A stretch of 64,000 nucleotides of DNA, taken from NCBI RefSeq assembly GCF_009727055.1, contig NC_052350.1, forward strand, positions 22,639,296-22,703,295, given 5' to 3'. Below the pieces are notes generated by a model, which was given only the letters and a program-made list of their open reading frames with translations, made no database searches and was not told the origin of the DNA. The translations under genes were made by a program, and so were the position numbers. Below, piece by piece: positions 1 through 10,028 of this stretch (positions are counted from its first letter, which is position 1; the number at the start of each line of letters is the position of its first letter). Source of the DNA: Benincasa hispida. Lineage: Eukaryota; Streptophyta; Magnoliopsida; Cucurbitales; Cucurbitaceae.

Positions 1-148
1 AAAATAAATTAAACATAATACATAAATAAATAAAATAAAAGATATTAGCAAAATATAAAATAAGAGATTTCTCTAAATTCTCCACTTTCTCCAATTTTCA
101 TGGAATTTGCCCAATATGTGTGTGTCTTCCAAAACCCACCAAATACCA

Positions 149-158
149 CTATTTATAG
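149..158 (-). promoter_or_regulatory. TATA box of the copia LTR
   Basis: The minus strand reads CTATAAATAG, the usual TATA form of plant copia LTR promoters, about 245 bp from the inferred LTR start. Transcription would run toward position 1 and out of the window. Confidence 0.6.
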
Positions 159-194
159 GCAATTTGGTAAGTAGGAGGTGGATTACATGGACAC

Positions 195-368
195 TAATAA
201 TTTGTAATGTTAAGACACATGGACAACACTTTGGGAAATTGTGGCATGACACATGGTTAATGAACACTAAGTATGAGCATCTAATAATTTGTAATGTTAA
301 GACACATGGACAACACTTTGGGAAATTGTGGCATGACACATGGTTAATGAACACTAAGTATGAGCATC
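195..368. repeat. 87-bp tandem duplication inside the LTR U3
   Basis: Two adjacent, apparently identical copies of an 87-bp unit (195-281 and 282-368), each starting TAATAATTTG and ending ATGAGCATC. On the minus strand the pair lies between the purine tract and the TATA box, where LTR enhancers sit. It produces matched repeated peptides in open frames on both strands; these are spurious. Confidence 0.95.
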
Positions 369-400
369 TAATGAGCATCTATTGTCATAATATTTATATA

Positions 401-412
401 CTCTCCCTTAGA
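401..412 (-). other. Polypurine tract of the copia element
   Basis: The minus strand reads AAGGGAGAG at the junction between the pol remnant and the 3' LTR, the usual primer site for plus-strand DNA synthesis. Position and composition fit; the exact end is uncertain. Confidence 0.55.
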
Positions 413-515
413 TGCCTATTATATATATAAAATATGTCTCGTTAAAACATTACTTGGAAAAACCCAATGAGAAAAAAATTATAGTGAAGGAAAAATAGTA
501 CATATTTCATATAAT

Positions 516-854
516 TTATATTCCTAAAACAGTATCTTTACACCCCTTCATGAAAACATCACTTGAGAACTCTGACCGCATTTTGTGCACCAATTTTTCA
601 AAGATTGTAGTAGGTAATGTCTTTGTAAGTAAGTCTGTCAGGTTATCTTTCGAACAAATTTGTTGTACAGTGATGTCGTCATTTTCTTCAAGATCATGAG
701 TGTAGAAAAGTTTTGGTGAAATATACATTATTCTATTTCCTTTAATATATCCTCCTTTGATTTGGGATATGCATGTTGTGTCGTCTTCGTATAATATGGT
801 TGAATGAATTTTACTAGAAGACAAACCACATGTTCCACGAATGTGCTGAGTCAT
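516..854 (-). pseudogene. Copia pol fragment: RNase H C-terminus
   Basis: This 112-codon open stretch encodes the end of a copia polyprotein. It reads through the RNase H tail (ILYEDDTTCISQIKGGYIKG, then YISPKLFYTHDLEENDDITV) and ends with the family's usual C-terminus, a segment like DNLTDLLTKTLPTTIFEKLV. It sits about 100 bp before the 3' LTR, as expected for the last part of pol. The methionine at the top is internal and not a true start. Upstream pol (855-2950) has many stops and shifts, so this is a fragment of a dead element. The subgroup looks Tork/RE-like, judged from remembered similarity. Confidence 0.85.
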
Positions 855-2955
855 TAATCTTAGCCATATACATTCTCGACTAGCCTTGTGAATTGCAAGA
901 ATTTCAGTATGATTTGAGGAAGTAGCCGTTATGGTATGTTTTACTGACCGCCACGATACAACAGTTCCTCCATATGCGAATAGATAACCTGTTTGAGATC
1001 TAGCTTTGTGTGGATCAAATAAATTTCCAGAATCCGTATAACCAACTAGACAAAATTTGATTTATTTGAATAAAATAAATTAATATCAATCATTCCTCGA
1101 AGATAACGAAGTATATGCTTAATTTTGTTTCAATGTATTTTTATTGGAAAATAACTATATCTTGCTAATAAATTTACTGAAAATGCGATATATGGTCATG
1201 TATTATTAGTAAGATACATAACTGCACCAATTGCACTAAGATATGGTACTTCATGACCGAGAACTTCTTTTTTATCATTTTGAGATCGAAATATATCTTT
1301 CTTCACATCTAGTGAACGAAGTTCCATTGGAATGTTGAATGGATGTGCTTTGTCCATATAAAATCTTTCAAAAATTTTCCTATATAATTTGACTAATGAA
1401 CAAATATCTCATCTGCTAAATGCTTAATTTGTAAATCAAGACAAAATTTTGTTTTAATGTGCTTTGTCCATATAAAATCTTTCAAATTTTTTCTTAAGAT
1501 ATTCTATTGCCTTTGAAGCTCTTTATGAGTCCCAATTATATTTAAGTCATCAATATATACCGTTATAATAGCAAATTTTGACTGTGATTTCTTTATAAAA
1601 ATATATGGTCATATTGGATTATTTTGATATCTTTCTTTCAACATAACCACTCAGGCGATTGTACCACATCCATCCTAATTGAGATTTGACAATCAGCAAA
1701 TCATTAAAATGAGCTACAGGATGTTCAACACTTATTCTAATTGATATACTATAATGTTCAAAAGCTCAGGATTTAAATTCACTAGCATTATCAAGACGAA
1801 TGGTCTTAATTGTATAATTAGGAAATTGTACTCTTAACTTAATTATTTGAACAAGTAATCTTGCCAATGCAAGATTTCGACTTAATAATAAGCACACGTG
1901 TGATCATCTGTTGGATGCGTCTATTAATACTATAAAATATCTAAATGGTCCACTTGGTGAGTTAATAGATCCACATATATCATCATGAATCCGTTCTAAA
2001 AATACAGGGGATTCAATTCCCACTTTGGTTGGTGATAGTCTAATTATTAATTTGCCTTGAGAGCAAGCATCACATGATAATTCATTAGATTGAAGAATCT
2101 TCTAGCTCTTCAATTCATGTCCATTTGAATTCTCAATAATTTTTCTCATCTTTATAGATTATGGATGACCCAATCAGTCATGCCAAATTGTAAATATGTC
2201 TAGATTCATGAACTTCATATTCATTGTTGCATATTTTTCAATTATCGTATATGAGTATAATATAATCTAGAAGATAAAGCAAACAAATCTTCTAGTATAC
2301 GTTTTTTACATGAGACAGTAGATATGATATAAAGATACTCCATATTATTCTTTTTATCAATCTCAATATGATAAGCATTGTAACGTATATCTTTAAAACT
2401 AAGTAGATTTCTTTTTTATTGACTAGAGAAAAATGTATTATCAATTGTAAATTTTGTTTCTCTAGGCAAAATAATATTTGTTTTCCAAATCCTTCAATTT
2501 GGTCTGTAGAATCTGATATTGTATTCATTTTTGCTTCCAACATTGTCAATTTGGAAAATTATTTTCTACTTGTAAGTATTGTATGTGCAGTTGTACTGTT
2601 TTCCAGACATAATCTTTTTTACTCATTTTTTTAGTCACCCAACATATGAAAATGATGCTGGTTTCTTTATTAAAAGAAAATAATTACAATAAGAAAAACA
2701 ACACTTGAAATATACAAAATTTAATATTAATGAAGGAAAAAAACATGAAAATAAAAAAAAATAATATTAATACTAAATATTCTCAAAATCAAAGAAACAT
2801 TTGTTATGCCCTCAATTATGCTAATTTTCTCTTCAGGAGAAAAATGTGTCATATCCAAATCCGTTATATTGGATGAGTAAAATATCTCATTATCCTACTA
2901 TGCAAAATTTGCTTCCACATTTTTCGCTTTTTCCTTTAAGGATGCTTAATAGAAA
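855..2955 (-). pseudogene. Degenerate copia reverse transcriptase and integrase
   Basis: No long frame is open, but conserved copia pieces can be read on the minus strand. The RT active site appears as YIDD, encoded by the complement of 1546-1557, within a segment like VYIDDLN. Between about 1650 and 2110, integrase-core pieces occur: TIRLDNASEF carries the second catalytic Asp, followed by SVEHPVAHF. Just upstream is the segment SINSPSGPFRYFIVLID. Order (integrase upstream of RT, RNase H last) is that of Ty1/copia. Stops and frame changes between the pieces show long inactivity. 2120-2950 is AT-rich with only a weak open frame. Confidence 0.75.
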
Positions 2956-3207
2956 TCAACTAAGTGTTGATGTATGATAGGAACGTGACCACTGCCTAAT
3001 CATTCCACATCGGAAGCATTTATTTTCAACACTTTTTGAACTCTTATCTTTTGGAACTTTTCCTTTATGTTTATCACTTTGTGTGATTATTTTCAAATTT
3101 GCATGATTAGAATGACTACTACGAAAATAATAATTATTTCTTCCTCTGCCACAATCACGATCTCGACCACGACCATGACCTTGACCACAATTATTATTAA
3201 AATTCAT
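2956..3207 (-). pseudogene. Copia Gag fragment with a decayed zinc knuckle
   Basis: The frame starts with an Arg/Gly-rich stretch (NNNCGQGHGRGRDRDCGRG) and ends with a CCHC-like nucleocapsid motif reading CFRCGMIRQWSRSYHT. The two leading Cys are kept, but the His position reads Gln and the last Cys reads Tyr, so zinc binding would be lost. Gly/Arg-rich sequence followed by one zinc knuckle is normal for Gag of this copia type. It lies upstream of the integrase and RT pieces on the same strand and downstream of the primer-binding site at 3784-3800. Gag N-terminal sequence between 3210 and 3780 is not readable. Confidence 0.75.
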
Positions 3208-3783
3208 AGTATTTACTTCAGGGAATGGTGTCGTTTCGATTGGTCGAGATTCATGATTTTCGATCCACGATTATCGAAATTTACAACATTCACTTCAGGG
3301 AATGTTGTTGCTCTAGTTTCCTGAGATTCATATACTTCTTTTAATCAATAACTCGTTATTTCATTCAGCCACAAGAAGTCATCAGATGAGTATATAATAC
3401 TTTTAAAATATTTCTCTCGATAATACTACTACAGGAGCATATCCAAAATGTAGAAAAATATCTTCTCTAACATATTGATTTTAAAATTTGGAGCCTCAAG
3501 TACATCCATTTACGAAGATCTTTAGGAAGAAAATTATTTTCTGATGATCACATTTTTATGGCATCCAGGTGTATTTTGACATCAAGCATTAATAACAAAT
3601 AATTATTACCATTAATATAAATTCTAATTTTATAATATTTTTCATAGTAACACTACTGCAAAATATTGTATTTATATTAGAAATTTAATATATGTTAAAT
3701 ATGTAAAAGAACATTCAATTATAACGAAGAGGGAAAAATCGACATAGCTTTAGGACCTACCTTCAGCGGGGGAAATGAAAGAA

Positions 3784-3800
3784 GCTCGTGCTGATAACGT
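3784..3800 (-). other. Primer-binding site of the first copia element
   Basis: The minus strand reads ACGTTATCAGCACGAGC, a PBS variant seen in plant copia elements, between the LTR end near 3803 and the Gag leader. It fixes orientation and 5' end of the element. Only about 80 bp of the 5' LTR remains beyond it. Confidence 0.6.
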
Positions 3801-3803
3801 ATC

Positions 3804-3828
3804 GTAAAATTGGGGAGCACAACGGAAC
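3804..3828 (-). repeat. Left arm of an inverted repeat (copia 5' LTR end)
   Basis: 3804-3822 is the exact reverse complement of 5894-5912 (TTGTGCTCCCCAATTTTAC on the other strand). Similarity extends to 25 bp with one mismatch and then more weakly for about 13 bp. This arm joins the PBS, so it is the 3' end of the element's 5' LTR. Confidence 0.9.
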
Positions 3829-3882
3829 ATGGATATGGAGAAAATATAATATAATAATTACTATTATATATTATCATTATAT

Positions 3883-5863
3883 TATTGGGATTGATGCCCT
3901 AAATCTCGTAGGGTCCTGTAGTTTGTAATCATATTATACAATCTTTTTATTTATTTAATAAAATATGAGATGTTTTATTATACATTTAGTAGCATTAAAC
4001 CCATAAACCAATAAACTAACATTCAAGGTTTTCATTTATAGCTTAAACATGTATGTAGAAATATACAAGTGCATCATGTTTAAGTGATAACCTAAATGGT
4101 CTGTAGTAGATAGATAAGGCTAGATACCTTATCCTGGTGACACTACGAATATGACCCGCTTTGTTGGTGTTACAATTGTTGTAAAGTACTACAAATGATC
4201 TGATCCTGATCATTCATGTGGAGACATGTGAGCATTGATGTTCTATGCAAAGAAGTTTGTATAAGACCAGACCACGAAATGACTAGTCTCATTATATAGC
4301 ACCTTTCATAATAAAGACTTACATTTCACCAAGATGACTATAGGTGGCATGACCTAAATTTTGAATGAGTTGTGAACTCTTGTCTATCAAGGCGATCCTT
4401 TGATTTGTATGGATGAGAGTGGTCAGATCACCGACTCAATAAGTCTATCATTTTTGGGATTCGTCTGATTGGGGAGCTAGGAACATAGCTACACAACATG
4501 GAATTCACTCATTCCTCAATGTCAGGATAAGTAGATAAATTGATTACTTAAGGGCTGATTCCAGGGGTTGAACAAAGTGGTGCCACACCCTCTCCAGACC
4601 GAGAGGGTTTTGTTCATAGTTGAACTATGAATTATTGTTCATTAGAGCGATGATTGGTACTTAAATAGTTAGATGTAACTACAGAGGCAAAACGGTAATT
4701 TTGGCCTAGTTGTACTTACGAGCAATTTGTGAAGGATCATCACACTGTTGACTGGTTATATCCAATGGACACAGAAATATATCTGTAGTGCAAAGAATGC
4801 AGCTGTTGATCTTTAATGGAGTGCTTGACAGTTAATAGATGTTGAATAATTTAATTAAAGAGTTTAATTAATTATTCGATTACCATTTGAGCTTCAATCT
4901 TCAGGTCTATGAAATCCCCTCTGTAGCTCAATAGGGATTTAATGAGAATCAACTTTGGATTAATTTGAATTGTTCAAATTAAATAAGGGTGTTATTTATA
5001 TGTGATATAATTAATTTAATTTAATTATATATGATATAATTTTATAATGTATTAGATACATTACAATATAAAGTTTATTTGAGAGTAAATAAATATTCGA
5101 ATGTGATTTAAATATTAATTACGTGAATTAGATTCATATAATTAATTTTAATATAAATGAGATTTATATTAAATATTATGCACGTATGAGAGAAATAAAA
5201 TCTATAGGTTATATTGTATATAATATAATATAAAAACTATAGATTATATATTATATGCGATATAACATATGGTTTAACATATATTATACGATAAGTTAAT
5301 TATCATATAAATATATATTAAAATTATATTTGTTAAAATTTAATTTTGAATTTAATTTTGGGAGGGAGCTATAACTCCTTCCCCTTTTTTCTTTCTTTTG
5401 AAAGACGTGTTGAGGTTTGGGGGAGAAACCTATTTTGATCGTTTATTTTTTCTTCACAGAGAAGTAGTGAGGCTTCTATATGATCTCTCTAAAAAAATTT
5501 CCCAGAAATCTCCTCTCCTCTCAATCTCTCCCTCTCTTTCAATTTCCCCAAGAGCCCACAACTCCTTGGATTCTCATCCCAGAGAATACAGACATAATCT
5601 TCGTGGTGGTGGTCATTTGGAGATCAAGTTGTTCGTGAGAATTTGGAAGAGAAAATTTGTGAAGAACTGTTCTTCAAAGATAATGTTTTCTTGATACCCT
5701 AATTTATAAGTTTTCCTTTTCTCATTTTAATTGGCATGTTGTAAATTTTGTATTACTGCATATTTTTTTTTTTTTTTTTTTTTTTTTTGTAATTTTGCAT
5801 TATGTGAAAACCAAAACTTGGGACGATCCATGTTTCCACTCATGGCCTTCACAAGTTCCTTCA
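3883..5863 (+). mobile_element. Solo LTR of a large-LTR copia family, with TSD
   Basis: A 1981-bp LTR without internal sequence. It begins TATTGGGATTGATGCCCT (family consensus TGTTGGG) and ends TTCCTTCA. It is flanked on both sides by TATAT (3878-3882 and 5864-5868), a perfect 5-bp target duplication. This is the classic product of LTR-LTR recombination. The same family supplies the LTRs near 14.3, 17.6, 27.3, 29.3, 34.1 and 37.7 kb. A T-run of about 26 nt lies at 5763-5788. The open frames at 5398-5694 and 5727-5928 lie in or across the LTR and are not genes. Confidence 0.93.
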
Positions 5864-5875
5864 TATATATATTTA

Positions 5876-5912
5876 CTTCATATCTGTGTTCCCTTGTGCT
5901 CCCCAATTTTAC
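5876..5912 (+). repeat. Right arm of the inverted repeat
   Basis: Inverted copy of the copia LTR end at 3804-3840. If the solo LTR is removed, the arms would be only about 50 bp apart, forming a hairpin of about 38 bp with an AT-rich loop. The solo LTR therefore landed in the spacer of an existing palindrome. Confidence 0.85.
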
Positions 5913-5916
5913 AACA

Positions 5917-6326
5917 CTAAGCAAATAATTTTATTTTTATTTTTATTTTTCTTAATTTTTGTGACAATGCTTGCTTTTTAGTTCTTCTTCTCAATTTCCC
6001 AATGCAAGTAGAGAACCGCCCTTAGGATAAGGTGACAATATGACTCCATCACAATGATCGACATTAATTTCTTCAGTTAGGGCTTCCATTTTCTATGTTT
6101 CGATCATTTCAAATGTTGTCGACAAGGATCCTAAAAAGTTGTCAGAGAAGAGAGAAGGAAGGAGGAGGAGGGAATTTAATGAAGGCCCAATTCAACTTCG
6201 TCAATTCAATAATCGTCGGAAAGATTATAGAGATGACTTTGCAGATTCTGTTCGTCCTTTTCAGTAAGTCCTTTCACATATTCTTCATCCTCTTCATCCT
6301 CGATTTTATTCTTCTTTTGTAGTTAG
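5917..6326. repeat. 410-bp dispersed repeat, copy 1
   Basis: From CTAAGCAAATAATTTT to TTCTTTTGTAGTTAGA, this segment matches 47189-47598 at equal length with scattered differences. It includes a readable segment that in copy 2 is followed by a GT...AG intron-like stretch; here the donor reads GTAAGT. The reading frame is poorer than in copy 2. I do not recognise a protein, and identity as a gene fragment or a transposon piece is open. Confidence 0.85.
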
Positions 6327-6378
6327 AAACTGATAGAAGTCCTTTTACATATTCAGAAGTCTATCAATGTCTATCAGT

Positions 6379-6600
6379 GATAGAAACTGATAGAAGTCTA
6401 TCATTGATACTATCGATGATAGAAACTGATACAAGTCTATCATTGATTCTATCAGTGATAGAAACTGATAGAAGTCTATCATTGATACTATCCATGATAG
6501 AAACTGATACAAGTCTATCATTGATTCTATCAGTGATAGAAACTTATACAAATCTATCATTGATTCTATCAATAATAGAAACTTATACAAGTCTATCGCT
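6379..6600. repeat. 39-bp minisatellite rich in TCTATCA/TGATAGA
   Basis: About 5.5 units with a 39-bp period (units start at 6379, 6418 and so on). Alternate units resemble each other more, suggesting a 78-bp higher-order unit. The unit is partly self-complementary, so both strands stay open (ETDRSLSLILSMI one way, YQFLSLIESMIDL the other). These frames are repeat artefacts. Related TCTATCA/GATAGA words recur in the MITE-like elements near 53.4 and 54.1 kb. Confidence 0.92.
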
Positions 6601-7382
6601 GATAAAAGTTGATAAAAGTCTACATTACAGGAAAAAAGGTTTACTATAGCTTCAAAACAATGTTATCATATATCTATTATAGCATTTTATCCAAAGTCAT
6701 GACAGCCCATACTAGTATAACTATTGAGCTTTATATAGCACCTTTTAAATGCTATCAAAAAGTTCAACTTTTTATAGGATTTTGTTACATGCTATAATAA
6801 GTTTCCTTCTATAGCACTTGTTACATGCCATAAAATGTACGAATTTTTATAGCGTTTTGTAAATGCTATAAATACAAACTTCAAATAGCACATTTGGTCT
6901 TTGTAACACGTAAGATAATATTTTTTAAAAAGCTATGAAATCACTTTTATAGTATAAATATGTAGTTATCATTTGTCTATTATAGCATTACAATTATAGT
7001 TATTTATTTAATGAAAACTATAATAAGCCTTATTATCAACATTTTGTATTCATAACATTTATTAGCTTTTTATAGCTTTAATGAATCCTATTGTTGCATA
7101 TTTATAACTTCTCAAATATGTTCATAATCATATTGTTTTGTTTCATACATTTCTACACATTACAAATTAGATAAAATTATATTTATATAATCCCAAAATA
7201 AATGTTATCCACAATACATTTATGAATTATATTTATGAATAAGGCAATATAAAAAGCAACATATAACATAGTGAAAAAATTATAAAAAAGTTTGTTAATC
7301 TAAAGTTAGTTCAATAATTATGAGTAATAAATAAGATATAAGAAACAAATAATAAATACTTTATCGAAGGTGAAGATACTAC

Positions 7383-7800
7383 CAGGTTAATAGCAACGTT
7401 GTTAATCAAGGGTTCATTTAAAGCATTAGAGAGATATTCACTTGTATTTTCCTAAAATTAAAACAATTAAAAGAAAAAAAATTAAAAAATATATATATTA
7501 AATGATAAGATTAACATAAACCCACATCGATTATACTAGTTAGTAGCATACTTGAACTTTGAGTAGGTGAGATGTCAAAGATCTCGTTTCAATCATCTCT
7601 CCCTCCATCTTATTACACTTTAGTTGGGTATAACTTTCTCTTTGAGAAAATGCAGAAAACTTTGATGTGGTCACCCTAAATCCGAGTCCTCTAACATGAC
7701 CACTTAGGACCAAGAACTTTTCTTATTGCATCATCTTTGATATTAGTTGAGGATGTGTTTGTCCCTTCATTATCAATTTTTTCAATACTTTGTAGAATTC
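7383..7800 (-). pseudogene. En/Spm-type plant transposase, two C-terminal exons
   Basis: The complement of about 7540-7800 encodes LIDGILQSIEKIDNEGTN, then DDAIRKVLG. A one-base frame change follows, then GHVRGLGFRVTTSKF, the Gly/Arg-rich motif typical of plant Ptta/En/Spm transposases. It ends KVQ followed by a GTATGC donor. The next exon, exactly 7383-7451, has an AG acceptor and a GTAGTA donor and encodes 23 codons in phase (ENTSEYLSNALNEPLINNVA and on). Intact splice signals with a broken frame suggest fairly recent loss. This may be the TNPA-like gene rather than the catalytic TNPD-like one. Confidence 0.7.
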
Positions 7801-7959
7801 CATCAATTAGCAAAATAAAAGTGGTCAAGGAAGAAAGAAAAAAAACCAAAAACAACGATTAAACTTTCATAAGTGTCTTCAAAAATTTGAGTTTCAAACT
7901 TTGAGAGCCCATACCACATTCAAAAATATATTCAGTGGCTTCAATCTTAATACATACAC

Positions 7960-8600
7960 AACCTTCCATAAATCAAATTTTCACATATTACAAACTACTT
8001 TAGGAGTCCACATGACATTCAAAAATACATTTCAAACTTTCACATACTACTACTAACTAGTTTAGGAGTCCACAAGACATTCAAAGAAAGAAGCAAAACC
8101 TAACAATAACTATAACCACAATGAAACAAGTAGCTTCAAGTAATAACCCCCCTCCCCCCTAAAGAAAAACCTTAATACAGACTCAACCTTCCATAAATAA
8201 AAATTTCACATATTACTAACTACTTTAGGAATTCAGAAGACATTCAAAGATATATTTCAAACTTTCATATACTACTAACTAATTTAGAAATCCAGAAGGC
8301 ATTCAAAGAAAGAAGTAAAAGCTAACAATGACTATAACCACAAGGAAATAAGTAGCTTCAAGTGATATCCCCTTCCCCTATCTAAAAGAAAAAAAAAAAA
8401 AAAAAAAAAAAAAACCTTAATACAGACTCAACCTTCCATAAATCAAACTTCCACGTATTAATAACTACATTAGGAGTCCACAAGATATTCAAAGAAAGAA
8501 GCAAAAGCTAACCATGACTATAAACACAACATTTCATAAATTAAACTTTCACATATTACTAACTAGATTAGGAGTCCACAAGATATTCAAACTTTCACAT
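7960..8600. repeat. Diverged tandem repeat inside the CACTA remnant
   Basis: Three partial copies of a unit of about 220-250 bp. Each holds CAACCTTCCATAAAT, then TTAGGAGTCCACAAGA-type words, AAAGAAAGAAGCAAAA and CTATAACCACAA (starts near 7961, 8182 and 8429). The copies separate the transposase exons, so they lie in an intron. An A-run of about 26 nt is at 8390-8415. Confidence 0.8.
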
Positions 8601-8639
8601 TATACTTCAATTAAGTTTGGAACCTTTGTAACCATACCA

Positions 8640-8912
8640 TTGTTTCTGCAACTTGTGAGTTATCGGAATTACAATCTTTTTTCCAGTGCGTCTTGGTCCA
8701 TAGTGCAACTCTAGTCACTGAAGTTGAGCCTGAACTACTCTTTTTCTTAACAATAACATATCCATATTCATCTAGTAACAAATTAAAATAATAAGTATAA
8801 TTTTATGTCACAATAATTAATACCAGTTCTTCTGCCAATCAAGAATAACCCCTATGACTACATGTATGTGGAAGTTGCCTCTTCTTCATGGACTTGAACT
8901 TTTCACTTGTTG
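8640..8912 (-). pseudogene. En/Spm-type transposase, upstream exons
   Basis: The complement of about 8837-8912 reads TSEKFKSMKKRQLPHTCSHRGYS, a stop, then LAEEL. This matches the conserved E-F-K-x-M-R-x-x-Q...H-T-x-S-x-x-G motif of plant En/Spm transposase-like proteins. The complement of about 8640-8750 gives KKKSSSGSTSVTR, then ALWTKTHWKKD, which resembles the following LW-x-K-x-H-x-K-K-D motif. Both precede the exons at 7383-7800 in the right order. At least one in-frame stop is present. Exon ends were judged by eye. Confidence 0.6.
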
Positions 8913-8915
8913 TCT

Positions 8916-10028
8916 AATCAAATATAAGTGTATATACACAAATAAATGAATGATTAGAAAATAAGTTATATCTTATGAATTTAGCACGAGTTACATTGAG
9001 CTGAACAAGCCTCTTATTTGTTTTGTTTATAATTTAAACATAAAGCATTACAACAAATACTCCATTTTTAGCTTGAACAATTCTCCCTCCGGAGAAAAGC
9101 TAGCTTTTTTCAAGTAGCACACAAGATAACACAATTATAACTAAAAATTTTACTCCAAGTAACTTCTTTTAAAGTAGTAACTCTCCACTGAAACCCAAAT
9201 GACACAAATAAAAGGAAGATTTGATTAAAGGAGTGAGTGGTGAAAAAGCCCAAAATTAGGAAATTTAGATTCTTGCCTTGCAAATGAGGAGAATAAGAAA
9301 TACCTAAATTAGAAGAATAGACTACCACAAACAGATATAAAAACGTAAACACAAAACAATAGTACTTTCAATATACTAAATGATGTTCTAATTACCTTGC
9401 TATTATGTTGGTTAACTGGTTCAAGTGAAATACATCAGCGATTCCAAGTCTTCAACTGCCCATTTTGTGATTTACGAGTTTGTGACTGTGTGGACAAGAA
9501 TTGGGTCATTAGAAGTTGTTCTAAGGAAGGGATTTTTTATATAGGTGAACTCGTTTCGTGCCATTTTGAAGCGAGATGAAATTCGGGATGGCAAAGACAA
9601 CTTAGGTGGCGAATAGAAGTGATAAGGGGAACTACCTCAATCACGTTTGAGAACTCCCTCTAAACAAGGTGTACCCCCAAACAGTAATAAGAACAACCAC
9701 AATTAACTAATTAGTAGCAACATCAAGAAAGCTAAATAGATATGCCTTGATAGTTCGATCAATGATTAAGAAGAAAGGAGAATTTTTTCCTAATTTCAAG
9801 ATTTCGAACTCTCCACAATCTAATTAATCAAAGTTCTAAAATCATGCATTCTAAACACAAGAATACAAAGAAAGCATAAAACTTGAGAGACACTCTACAA
9901 TAAAATTTCATTTAAATTTTAATCCCAATTCTGAAATGACAAAAGTACATAGGTATTTAAACTAATTGAAAAGACAACTTGAAAGGACACAATCTTTCAC
10001 TTAATTGACTATGTTCAATAAAAACTCT
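8916..10028. other. AT-rich stretch without a recognised gene
   Basis: Small open frames (for example 9110-9352 minus and 9397-9579 plus) show no recognisable domain, start context or splice structure. A CATTACAACAAAT word at about 9047 resembles the CACTA start at 6623 but is in the same orientation, so it cannot be the partner terminus. Nothing else supportable was seen. Confidence 0.5.

Larger units (their letters stand above)
1..400 (-). repeat. 3' LTR of a Ty1/copia element, cut by the window start
   Basis: Read on the minus strand, this block follows a purine tract (401-412) and the end of a copia pol remnant, where a 3' LTR belongs. It has a TATA box at 149-158 and downstream sequence that would be the transcribed R/U5 part, running off the window. 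U3 contains an 87-bp tandem duplication. The LTR start is degenerate (no clean TG), so the boundary near 400 is approximate. Open frames on both strands here follow the repeat and are not genes. Confidence 0.7.
6623..8915 (-). mobile_element. CACTA (En/Spm-like) transposon remnant
   Basis: The low end starts CATTACAGGAAAAAAGGT, resembling a CACTA terminus. It is followed to about 7130 by many TATAGC/GCTATA words in both orientations, like CACTA subterminal repeats. Minus-strand exons of an En/Spm-type plant transposase follow (7383-7451, about 7540-7800, about 8640-8750, about 8837-8912). The opposite terminus was not found, so the upper boundary is only the last recognised exon. The element is non-functional: the transposase has a frameshift and stops. 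Confidence 0.7.

Noticed and set aside
5398..5694. A 98-codon frame with a plausible N-terminus
   Set aside because: It lies within the solo LTR and the equivalent region of other LTR copies is not open in the same way.
6379..6600. Regularly spaced repeats resembling a CRISPR array
   Set aside because: Units are contiguous and diverged, without unique spacers, in a plant genome.
6345..6649. Two opposite repetitive open frames that look like a heptad-repeat or membrane protein
   Set aside because: They are translations of the 39-bp minisatellite, open on both strands because the unit is self-complementary and free of stops. No start context or neighbours.
9047..9059. CATTACAACAAAT as the second terminus of the CACTA element
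   Set aside because: It is in direct, not inverted, orientation relative to 6623 and lacks subterminal repeats.
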